A stretch of DNA of 64,000 nt from Planctomycetota bacterium (lineage in GTDB: Bacteria > Planctomycetota > UBA1135 > UBA2386). Under the pieces are notes generated by a model. The model ran no database searches. It saw only the letters and a program-made list of their open reading frames with translations, and was not told where the DNA came from. Both the position numbers and the translations under genes were made by a program. Below are positions 1 through 6,893 of the stretch, one piece after another; the first letter of the stretch is position 1, and each line of letters starts with the position of its first letter. The DNA is taken from NCBI GenBank assembly GCA_020848735.1, contig JADLHO010000126.1, forward strand, positions 59,835-123,834, read 5' to 3'.

Positions 1-1
1 C

Positions 2-934
2 GCGTCCGGCGACGGCACCGTCTACAAGGCCGCGGGCATCGACCTGATCGATCGCCTCAAGGAGCGCAAGGAAGCGCTGCCGCAGCTCGTCGACGTCTCG
101 CGCCTGCGCAAGGACCTGGGCGGGATCACCGTCGATTCCGATGCCCTGCGTCTCGGCGCCCTCGCGACGCTGCACGAGATCGCCGAGCACAAGGACACGG
201 GCGCCCGCGCGCTGCGTGCGCTGCGCGACGCCGCGAGCCAGGCCGCGACCCCGCAGGTCCGTCGCCGTGCCACGCTCGGTGGCAACCTGCTCCAGCGCGC
301 GCGCTGCTGGTATCTGCGCTCGGCCGGCGTCGGTTGCGCCCACGGCGGCGACGGACCGACCTGCATGGCCCGTGAGGGCGAGAACCGCTACCACGCCATC
401 CTCGGCGGCTTCGATTGCGTGCGCGTGCACCCGAGCAACCTGGCGACCGCGCTCTGCGCGCTCGACGCCACGGCCGAGATCTTTGGTGGCGACGCCACCC
501 GCCGCATCCCGATCCGCGCCCTCTGGCCCGAGCATGGCCTCGCCTCCTTGCCCGAGCACACCCTCGCGCCGGGCGAGCTCCTCGTCGCCGTATTCGTCAG
601 CCGCGGCGTCATCGAGGGCAACAGCGCGTATCGCGAGGCGCGCGAGAAGGCGAGTTTCGACTGGCCCACCTGCGCCGCAGCGGTGCACGTCGCCCTCGAG
701 GACGGCGTGATCTCGAGCGCGCGCATCTGCCTCGGCGCCGTCGCGCCGGTGCCCTGGCTCGCCGACGACGCGGCGAAGGTCCTCCTCGGCAAGACCCCGT
801 CGGACGAGCTGTTCCAGTCCGCCGCGCGCACCGCATTCGCCGGCGCGCAGGCCCTCACCCAGAACGCCTACAAGATCGAGCAGGGCCAGGCCGTGCTCGT
901 CGACGCATTGCGCGCCGCCTGCGCGAAGGAGTGA
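2..934 (+). CDS. FAD-binding subunit of a xanthine dehydrogenase-family molybdoenzyme (YagS/PaoB-like), 5' truncated by the window edge
   Basis: The reading frame is already open at base 2, so the N-terminus lies outside the window. The visible part matches the CO dehydrogenase flavoprotein/FAD-binding fold: the LGGNLLQ segment (about 274-294) is the FAD-contact loop, followed by RCWYLR and the HPSNLATALCALDA segment. Cys codons at 305, 335, 362 and 416 fit the pattern of the YagS/PaoB subfamily, whose FAD subunit carries an extra [4Fe-4S] cluster between the two FAD subdomains. In that family this subunit passes electrons from the molybdopterin subunit through FAD to the acceptor; the 2Fe-2S and Mo subunits would be expected upstream, off-window. 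The stop is followed after 2 nt by the next ATG, so the downstream small gene is probably co-transcribed. The family is fairly clear; the substrate cannot be told. Confidence 0.85.
   Translation, partial: ASGDGTVYKAAGIDLIDRLKERKEALPQLVDVSRLRKDLGGITVDSDALRLGALATLHEIAEHKDTGARALRALRDAASQAATPQVRRRATLGGNLLQRARCWYLRSAGVGCAHGGDGPTCMAREGENRYHAILGGFDCVRVHPSNLATALCALDATAEIFGGDATRRIPIRALWPEHGLASLPEHTLAPGELLVAVFVSRGVIEGNSAYREAREKASFDWPTCAAAVHVALEDGVISSARICLGAVAPVPWLADDAAKVLLGKTPSDELFQSAARTAFAGAQALTQNAYKIEQGQAVLVDALRAACAKE
926..931 (+). promoter_or_regulatory. Shine-Dalgarno AAGGAG for the small gene at 937
   Basis: AAGGAG ends 5 nt before the ATG at 937 and overlaps the end of the preceding gene. It shows that this genome uses canonical SD-led starts at least inside operons, which contrasts with the very short leaders seen at several operon heads. 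Confidence 0.6.
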
Positions 935-936
935 CC

Positions 937-1188
937 ATGGCGAATCCCAGCGACGATCGTCCGCGCACCCACCGCGAGCTCGTCCCGCGCGACCTCTGCT
1001 CGTCCCTCGTGATGAAGCCCATGCTCACCCACGGCATGGACGAGCCCGTCCACGACGGCCGCACGGTGCCCGGCGACGGGTACTACTGGTGCCAGCGGAG
1101 CTGCACCTGCGTCGGGCCCGACGACGGTCTCGTGCATCCGACGAGCTGTCGCCCGCCGCGGCCGTGCTGGCGGGGGATCGAGGCGTAG
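937..1188 (+). CDS. small Cys-rich hypothetical protein (83 aa)
   Basis: An 83-residue protein placed 2 nt after the flavoprotein stop with a good SD. I do not recognise a named family. The C-terminal half is distinctive: GDGYYWC, then CTC, then two more Cys, interleaved with Pro and Trp (YYWCQRSCTCVGPDD, then TSC, then PCW). Six cysteines in a short, Trp/Tyr/Pro-rich tail suggest a metal site or disulfide-stabilised mini-domain. There is no signal peptide or membrane helix. Tight linkage to the molybdoenzyme FAD subunit suggests a role with that enzyme, for example an accessory or cluster-related protein, but this is inference from position only. Confidence 0.6.
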   Translation: MANPSDDRPRTHRELVPRDLCSSLVMKPMLTHGMDEPVHDGRTVPGDGYYWCQRSCTCVGPDDGLVHPTSCRPPRPCWRGIEA

Positions 1189-1236
1189 TCTTGGCCCGCG
1201 GTTGACCGTCCGCGCCCCGGCGCGAACGATGCGGGC

Positions 1237-2625
1237 ATGGCCTCCGATCCAAGCGCCCATCCCACCCGCCGCAGGTTCCTCGCCGAGACCGGTCGTTTCG
1301 CCGCCGCCTCGGCTCTCGCCGGCACGGCCCTGCCGCAGGTGCACCTGGGCGGGCGCGAGTCCCTCAAGGTCGCCCTCGTCGGATGCGGAGGACGCGGCGG
1401 CGGTGCCGCGGTCAACGCGCTCTCGGTGCCGGGCGCCGATCTGAAGCTGGTCGCGGTCGCGGACGTCTTCGCCGCCAAGCCGCGCCAGCTCGCCGCCTCC
1501 CTGAAGGAGCAATTCGCCGACAAGGTCGATCTGCCGGCCGAGCGCCAGTTCGTCGGCTTCGACGGCTACCGCCGCGCGATGGATTGCCTCGACCCGGGCG
1601 ACATCGTGATCCTCACGACGCCGCCCGCCTTCCGCTGGGTGCATTACGCGCTCGCGATCGAGAAGGGCCTCAACGTCTTCATGGAGAAGCCCGTGACGGT
1701 CGACGGGCCCACCAGCAAGCGGATGCTCGAGCTGAACGCGAAGGCCATCGAGAAGGGCCTGCGCGTGGGCGTCGGCCTCATGTCGCGGCACAACCATGGC
1801 ATGCGCGAGCTGAAGCAGCGCATCGCCGACGGCGAACTCGGCGAGATCCTGTTCATGCGCGGCTACCGCATGCACGGCCCGGCCGCGTTCTTCCGCTCGT
1901 TGCCCAAGCCCGAGGGGATCAGCGAGCTCATGTACCAGATCCAGCGCTTCCACAGCTTCCTCTGGGCGAGCGGCGGCAACTTCAGCGACTTCAACATCCA
2001 CATCATCGACCACCTCTGCTGGATGAAGGGCAGCTGGCCGACCAAGGCGCAGGGGGTCGGCGGCCGCCATTACCGCGAGGGTGCGGAGGGCGTCTACATC
2101 GACCAGAACTTCGACAGCTACGCGGTCGAGTACACGTTCGCCGACGGCGCCAAGCTCTTCTTCGACGGCCGCTGCATGACGGGCTGCAAGGAGATCTACC
2201 AGAGCTTCGCGCACGGCACGAAGGGCATGGCGGTCGTCTCGAGCCAGGGCGACTGCGGACTGCCCTCGGGCACCTTCAAGAGCCACGTCGGCGGCCGTGC
2301 CGATCTGCTCTGGCAATCCAAGGTGCCGCCGGACAAGCAGAATCCCTACCAGAACGAATGGGACGAGCTCATCGCCGCGATCCGCGAGGGCCGTCCGCAC
2401 AACGAGGTCGAGTCCGGCATCAAGACGAGCCTCGTCACGTCGATGGGCCGCATGGCGGCGCACACCGGGATGGAGGTCAAGTACGAGGACATCCTGAACG
2501 GCGACCACGAGTTCGCGCCGAACGTCGCGGAGCTCACGCTCGACTCGCCGGCCCCTCTGCAGCTCGGCGACGACGGCCGCTATCCGATGCCGATGCCCGG
2601 GCAGAAGGGCATGCGCGAGTACTGA
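1237..2625 (+). CDS. Gfo/Idh/MocA family oxidoreductase with Tat signal peptide
   Basis: 462 aa. The N-terminus has TRRRFLAETG followed by an Ala-rich hydrophobic stretch, a twin-arginine signal, so the folded protein is expected to be exported with its cofactor. After it comes a Rossmann NAD(P) motif (VALVGCGGRGGG, about residues 45-56) and the family EKP motif (about residues 150-152), with the alpha/beta dimerisation domain in the second half (GGNFSDFNIHIIDHLCW segment). Family members oxidise or reduce sugars, inositols or related alcohols; exported versions occur in large numbers in Planctomycetota. Lengths of 420-470 aa are usual for the Tat-exported group. The start is chosen because the Tat signal begins directly after it. 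The substrate is unknown and the neighbours do not reveal a pathway. Confidence 0.9.
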   Translation: MASDPSAHPTRRRFLAETGRFAAASALAGTALPQVHLGGRESLKVALVGCGGRGGGAAVNALSVPGADLKLVAVADVFAAKPRQLAASLKEQFADKVDLPAERQFVGFDGYRRAMDCLDPGDIVILTTPPAFRWVHYALAIEKGLNVFMEKPVTVDGPTSKRMLELNAKAIEKGLRVGVGLMSRHNHGMRELKQRIADGELGEILFMRGYRMHGPAAFFRSLPKPEGISELMYQIQRFHSFLWASGGNFSDFNIHIIDHLCWMKGSWPTKAQGVGGRHYREGAEGVYIDQNFDSYAVEYTFADGAKLFFDGRCMTGCKEIYQSFAHGTKGMAVVSSQGDCGLPSGTFKSHVGGRADLLWQSKVPPDKQNPYQNEWDELIAAIREGRPHNEVESGIKTSLVTSMGRMAAHTGMEVKYEDILNGDHEFAPNVAELTLDSPAPLQLGDDGRYPMPMPGQKGMREY

Positions 2626-2632
2626 GAGCCCG

Positions 2633-2681
2633 AGACTGCCAGCCGAAGACCGCCAGACCGGAGACCGCCGGGCCGGAGACC
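2633..2681. repeat. short intergenic tandem repeat, about 15-bp unit, just over three copies
   Basis: The gap between the oxidoreductase and the next ATG is made almost entirely of units resembling AGACCGCCRGRCCGG (starting at 2633, 2647 and 2662, with a partial AGACC reaching 2681). The last partial copy abuts the ATG at 2682, so the repeat occupies the place where an SD would normally lie. Confidence 0.65.
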
Positions 2682-4397
2682 ATGTCGAAGAAGATCGCCG
2701 CGCTCGCCGCGAGCGCCTGTGGGTTGTCGATCGCCGGACTCGGGCTGGCCGGCTACGCCTGGTACACGGCCTGGCTGAACCAGCCCCTCGCCGAGGCCGT
2801 CGAAGCCGAGCTGGTCACGACCGAGGACGTGGCCGGCGTGACGCCCGGCGCCGGCGACCTCGTCTTCGAGCTCCGTTCGCTCGACGAGGGCGGGAACACG
2901 GAGCTGAGCTGGCACTGCGGCAAGACGCTCGCCGGCGTGCGCTCCGAGTACGGCGGCGCATGGACCCACCTGCGCGGCCGGCTCCTGCTCGAGCGTGCGA
3001 CGCGCACGCTGCGCGCGGGCGAGCTCCTGCTCAGCGTCGGTGCCATGCGCGGCCACGGCGAGCACCCGGCGCCCGCGGCGCTGATCAACACCCTGCGCGA
3101 GCACGGCTGGTTCCACATCGAGGAGCACCCCCGCGCGGAGTTCCGTGGCAACGGGCTGCGACCGCGCGGGCCCGACGAGCCCTCGAGCGTGCCCGGCGCG
3201 ATCGACGATTGGACGCACGTCCTGACCGGCAGGCTCCTGCTCAACGGCATCGAGCGGGAACTCGCGGTCCACGCGAAGCTCGAGCTCGGGGAGGACCGCG
3301 TGCACCTCGATGCGCGCTTCCCGATCTCGCGAACCGAATTCGCGATCCAGCGCCGCACGGGCATCGAGCCGCCGGCCGAGGTCGACGATCAGGTGCTCGT
3401 CGCGATCAAGGTGCGCGCGTCGCGCGACCCGCTGGGCGTCGTCGCCGAACTGCACGGCGCGCTCGTGGCGCAGGAGGCCCGCAGCGGCGCGCTGACCGAG
3501 CGCGTCGAGCAGCTCGCCGCGGGACTCGAGCGCGCGGAGCAGACGATCGACGCCCTGCGTCTCGAGCTCACGAAGCTCGCCGCGCGCCCCGCCCCCACCG
3601 CCGCCGCCGCGCCCGCGGCGACGCTGCCGGCCCGATTCTCGGACCGCGTGGACTACCGCAATGCCGCCGCGCTGCCGGGCTTCAAGGACCTCGGCTATGC
3701 GCCGGAGTTCGAGATGGTGCTGGTGCCCGGTGATCCTGCGGCGGGGATCGCGCCGTTCTACGTGCAGACGACCGAGGTCACCTGGCAGATGTACCGCGCG
3801 TGGTCGTATTGCGAGGACGTCGCCGAGGACACGCAGATCGCCGCGCTGCGCGCCGGAGACCTGCGCCCGAGCCCCTGCTACGACGACGCGTCGCGCGGCT
3901 TCGGCTTCGAAGGCCGGGCCGCATTGGGCCTCTCGCGCCGCAATGCGCAGGCGTTCTGCCGCTTCCTGAGCGAACGGACGCAGCGCCCCTACCGCCTCAT
4001 GACGGGGGCCGAATGGGATCACCTCGCACGGGCCGGCGGCGGACTCCCGAGCGATCCGCGGACGGTGGCCTGGCTGCGGGACAACTGCGACACCGACCTC
4101 TTCGGCGAACCGATGCCCATGCCGGTCGCGACGAAGCCCGCCAATGCGCTCGGGCTCTTCGATTTCTGGGGCAACGTCGCCGAGTGGGTCCTGGACGAGA
4201 CGCAGCACGTGCGCGGCGGCAGCTACCTGACCGCGTCGAAGGACCTCGACCCCAGCTGGCGCGAGGACGAGAGCCAGGACGTCTGGAATGCGACCTATCC
4301 CAATCGCCCGAAGAGCCGCTGGTGGTACCGCGACCGCTTCGACATGGGCTTCCGGCTGGTCTGCGATCCCGTGAACATCCCCGGCAGCAAGGGATGA
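2682..4397 (+). CDS. membrane-anchored YceI-like domain / coiled coil / FGE-sulfatase (SUMF1-like) fusion protein
   Basis: 571 aa. One N-terminal membrane helix (about residues 8-28) is followed by a YceI-like lipocalin domain (about 50-245; note HGWFHIEEHPRAEF and the FPISRTEFAI strand), then a heptad-rich helix (about 265-300) and an Ala/Pro linker. A C-terminal formylglycine-generating-enzyme-type domain follows (about 325-571: EMVLVPG, QTTEVTW, YRLMTGAEW, NVAEWV, HVRGGSY, MGFRLVC). The RGGS region lacks the Cys pair of true FGE enzymes, so this is probably a structural or binding version, as in many planctomycetal SUMF1-like proteins. YceI domains bind isoprenoids or similar lipids in other bacteria. 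The next gene (ApbE) overlaps by 4 nt. The combination is unusual; the fold calls are solid and the function unknown. Confidence 0.8.
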   Translation: MSKKIAALAASACGLSIAGLGLAGYAWYTAWLNQPLAEAVEAELVTTEDVAGVTPGAGDLVFELRSLDEGGNTELSWHCGKTLAGVRSEYGGAWTHLRGRLLLERATRTLRAGELLLSVGAMRGHGEHPAPAALINTLREHGWFHIEEHPRAEFRGNGLRPRGPDEPSSVPGAIDDWTHVLTGRLLLNGIERELAVHAKLELGEDRVHLDARFPISRTEFAIQRRTGIEPPAEVDDQVLVAIKVRASRDPLGVVAELHGALVAQEARSGALTERVEQLAAGLERAEQTIDALRLELTKLAARPAPTAAAAPAATLPARFSDRVDYRNAAALPGFKDLGYAPEFEMVLVPGDPAAGIAPFYVQTTEVTWQMYRAWSYCEDVAEDTQIAALRAGDLRPSPCYDDASRGFGFEGRAALGLSRRNAQAFCRFLSERTQRPYRLMTGAEWDHLARAGGGLPSDPRTVAWLRDNCDTDLFGEPMPMPVATKPANALGLFDFWGNVAEWVLDETQHVRGGSYLTASKDLDPSWREDESQDVWNATYPNRPKSRWWYRDRFDMGFRLVCDPVNIPGSKG

Positions 4398-5527
4398 GCG
4401 GGCGCGCGGCGAGACTCACGGCGCTCGGCCTCGTGCTGGGGTCCTGCCACGGCGCCCTCGCCGCGCAGGCCGCACCGCCGGCGCGGACGGTCTCGCCGAC
4501 GGATCCGGAGACCGCGCTCCGGCACGCCGATGCGGCGGCGATCCCGCTCGGTCTCGCGCGTCACCGGTTCGTCGAACCCCGCTTCGGCGGGATCCCCGTC
4601 GAGCTCACGCTCTATGCGAGCGACGCGGACGCTGCGCGCGCCGCGGCGCGCGCGGCCTTCGCGCGCATCGACGCGCTCGCCGCGCAGATGGACGATTACG
4701 CGCTCGATCCGCCGAGCGCGCTCAATCGCATTGCCGAGGCCGCGCCGGACGCGGTCCCGGTCGCGCCCGAGCTCCTCGTCGTCCTCGCGCGCGCGAAGGC
4801 GCTCCACCGCGAGACCCACGGCGCCTTCGACGTCACGGCGAAGCCCTTCGTCCAGCTCTGGCGTGTCTCGCAGCGCCTCGGCGAACTGCCGCCGCCCGAG
4901 CGGCTGCGCCGCGCGGCGGACTTCGTCGACATCGACGCCCTCGAACTCGATCCCTCGGCCGGCACCGCGCGCCTCGCCCGGCCGGGCATGTGGCTGGACC
5001 TCGGCGGCATCGCGAAGGGCTACATCGGGGACGAGGTCGTGCGCCTGCTCCGCGCGCGCGGCGTGCCGATCTGCCGCTACCACGCCGGCGGCGACATGGT
5101 CTTCGGCGAGTCACCACCCGGCCTGCCGGGCTGGCCGGTGCACGTTCCCGACCTCGTGCTCGACCAGGTGCCCGAGGGCGGCGAGCACGCGACACCGACC
5201 GCATTGGCGTTCTTCGCCGCCGACAGCGCGGCGTCCGTCTCGGGCGACGTCTTCCGTCACGCGGAGATCGAGGGCAAGCGCTATGCGCACGTCATCGACC
5301 CGCGCAGCGGCCTCGGCGTGACCGAGCAACGGATCACCTGCGTGCGTGGGCCGCGCGGGATCGACACCGATCCCCTCGCGACCGCGGGGCTGATCCTCGC
5401 GCCCGGCGAATGGCAACGGGCCATCGAGACGGTCGAAGGCTGCCGCGGTGTCGCGGCGCGCCGGGCCGGCGACGGGGCAACGCGATCCCCGCCGCCGACG
5501 GGCGAACGCCCAGTCGCGGGGCGCTGA
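4394..5527 (+). CDS. apbE: FAD:protein FMN transferase (ApbE family)
   Basis: 377 aa, starting in an ATGA overlap with the preceding gene. A signal-like N-terminus (SGRAARLTALGLVLGSC...) suggests export or lipid anchoring, normal for ApbE, which attaches FMN covalently to Thr in periplasmic subunits such as those of Rnf and Nqr. Family motifs are visible: LGGIAKGYIGDEV, HAGGDMVFG, the SGD and HVIDPRSG segments, and the metal-binding TDPLATAGLIL. These residues bind FAD and Mg2+. No recognisable flavinylation target (DgxtsAT-type) is encoded nearby. The C-terminal tail of about 25 residues (RSPPPTGERPVAGR) is low-complexity. Co-translation with the YceI-FGE fusion suggests that both act on the same envelope redox process; that part is inference. 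Confidence 0.88.
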   Translation: MSGRAARLTALGLVLGSCHGALAAQAAPPARTVSPTDPETALRHADAAAIPLGLARHRFVEPRFGGIPVELTLYASDADAARAAARAAFARIDALAAQMDDYALDPPSALNRIAEAAPDAVPVAPELLVVLARAKALHRETHGAFDVTAKPFVQLWRVSQRLGELPPPERLRRAADFVDIDALELDPSAGTARLARPGMWLDLGGIAKGYIGDEVVRLLRARGVPICRYHAGGDMVFGESPPGLPGWPVHVPDLVLDQVPEGGEHATPTALAFFAADSAASVSGDVFRHAEIEGKRYAHVIDPRSGLGVTEQRITCVRGPRGIDTDPLATAGLILAPGEWQRAIETVEGCRGVAARRAGDGATRSPPPTGERPVAGR

Positions 5528-5624
5528 TCGTTACCATGCCCCCGCTCCGGGCGGACCTGGTTCCGCAGGGCGCCGTTGCAGCCGCCGCCGCGGGGAGCCT
5601 GACGAACTGCCGAGGATCAGCCCG

Positions 5625-6023
5625 ATGACCGAGGACGCCTTCTCGAAGTTCGAGCACCAGCTCCATACCTACGAGCTCTTCGAGCAGCACAAGGCCGCCC
5701 TGCTCGCCGACGCGCGGGAGTTCCTCGATGGACATCCCGAGTTCCAGCTCGTCGGCCTCATCCTCGAGAACGGCGTGCCCGAGGCCGCGCCGCTGATCGA
5801 GGCGATCGAGACCGGCGCCGGTCAGAAGCTGAGCGGCCAGGGGCTCCTCGGCGTCTTCCCCCGCGCGCTGCTCGTCGAGGTCCTGCGCAGGAGTTCGCCG
5901 GCCCTGCTCGAGTGGCTTCCCGCGCCGGAGACGCCCCCCGTGCGCCACCTCGCGATCGCGGCTTTCACGAAGCAGGGCGTGCAGATCGGCAGCTTTCCGC
6001 TCGCCGGAGACTCCACGGGCTGA
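5625..6023 (+). CDS. hypothetical protein (132 aa), conserved function unknown
   Basis: Starts at MTEDAFSKFEHQ. The protein is acidic in its first third and largely alpha-helical, with no signal peptide, Cys motif or membrane segment. I recognise no family. The coding frame has the GC-ending codon bias of its neighbours and ends at a convergent junction with two hairpins. A -10-like TACCAT lies well upstream (5532-5537), so it may have its own promoter with a leader of about 80 nt. Confidence 0.65.
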   Translation: MTEDAFSKFEHQLHTYELFEQHKAALLADAREFLDGHPEFQLVGLILENGVPEAAPLIEAIETGAGQKLSGQGLLGVFPRALLVEVLRRSSPALLEWLPAPETPPVRHLAIAAFTKQGVQIGSFPLAGDSTG

Positions 6024-6060
6024 GGGGCCGCGCCGCGGCGATCTCCTCGGGGCTCGGGGC

Positions 6061-6101
6061 GCGATCGGTCTCTCGATCGCTGCCTGGCCGCAGACGCGGC
6101 C
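6061..6101. terminator. two GC-rich hairpins between convergent genes
   Basis: GCGATCG (6061-6067) pairs with CGATCGC (6074-6080), and GGCCGC (6086-6091) pairs with GCGGCC (6096-6101). They lie in the only gap between two converging genes. There is no U-tract, so they may mark 3' ends or aid Rho-dependent termination and are not classical intrinsic terminators. Confidence 0.4.
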
Positions 6102-6148
6102 GGCGGCAGGTATCGGGGGGTCCGTGCTGGGGAGTCGCTCGCCGGCCC

Positions 6149-6817
6149 TCAGTCCCGCCGCGTTCCGGCCAGCAAGGCCCCGAGTCCCGCCATCGCCGTG
6201 CCGAGCACGACGGTGAGCACGGGCCAGATCGTGACCTGTGCGATGGACAGCACGCCGAAGAGTTCGTCCGCCGGTGGCGCCGTGAACTCGGGCGGTAGCT
6301 TCACGTGATGCGTGTCCCAACCGCGCTCGAGCGCGAGCCAGGTCACGGCCACCACCGGCAGGCGCGCGAGGAACGCATAGACGAGCAAGGCCACGCCGAC
6401 GCGCGGCCAGACGACGAGCGACACGGGGGCCGCCACCCCCGCGATCAGGAAGAACCACGGCAGTCCCTGCGGCTCGCCCGGAGCCTCGGGCGTCGGCATC
6501 AAAACGAGGCCCAGCGCCTGGAAGAGCGCAAAGCCGCCGAACATCAGCCCGATCGGCACGAGGCTCAGCAGCAAGGTCTTCCCCGGCCTCGCGAGCCCCG
6601 CACGGGAACGCTGCACGCGGACGCCGAAGCCGAGCCCGAACACGAAGATGAGCCAGCTGATGCCGAGGATCGCCCCGTCACCTCCGGCGTTCGGCGTGCC
6701 GAAGAGCAGGGGGCTCCAGCCCTCGAGCTCGCCGACGAGGCGCAGGACCGTGACGAGCAGCGTCAGGATCGCGGGGACGAAGACCAGGGAGCGGAGGCTT
6801 GGGGGTTCGTGGTTCAT
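6149..6817 (-). CDS. hypothetical polytopic inner-membrane protein (about 6 TM)
   Basis: 222 aa from the ATG at 6817 (MNHEPPSLRS). An upstream in-frame start at 6880 would add an Arg-rich, non-conserved-looking 21 residues, so I prefer 6817. Six hydrophobic segments are visible, including FVPAILTLLVTVL, GISWLIFVFGLGF, LPWFFLIAGVAAPVSLVVW and a last long one ending GLGALLAG. The loops are short, with no catalytic motif that I recognise. It sits downstream of, and on the same strand as, the peptidase-cyclophilin gene, 76 nt away. Confidence 0.7.
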   Translation of the reverse strand: MNHEPPSLRSLVFVPAILTLLVTVLRLVGELEGWSPLLFGTPNAGGDGAILGISWLIFVFGLGFGVRVQRSRAGLARPGKTLLLSLVPIGLMFGGFALFQALGLVLMPTPEAPGEPQGLPWFFLIAGVAAPVSLVVWPRVGVALLVYAFLARLPVVAVTWLALERGWDTHHVKLPPEFTAPPADELFGVLSIAQVTIWPVLTVVLGTAMAGLGALLAGTRRD

Positions 6818-6893
6818 CGAGCGGTCGGGTTGGATCGTGGTGGCGCGCAGGCGGGGGACCGAGTGCGTCGGCCGCAGCACGCGCTGGTTTCGA

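Noticed and set aside
868..2508. Long minus-strand open frame (546 codons) opposite the oxidoreductase
   Set aside because: It is antisense to a gene with clear family motifs; the translation is a low-complexity Arg/Ala/Glu/Val mix caused by GC-rich third codon positions.
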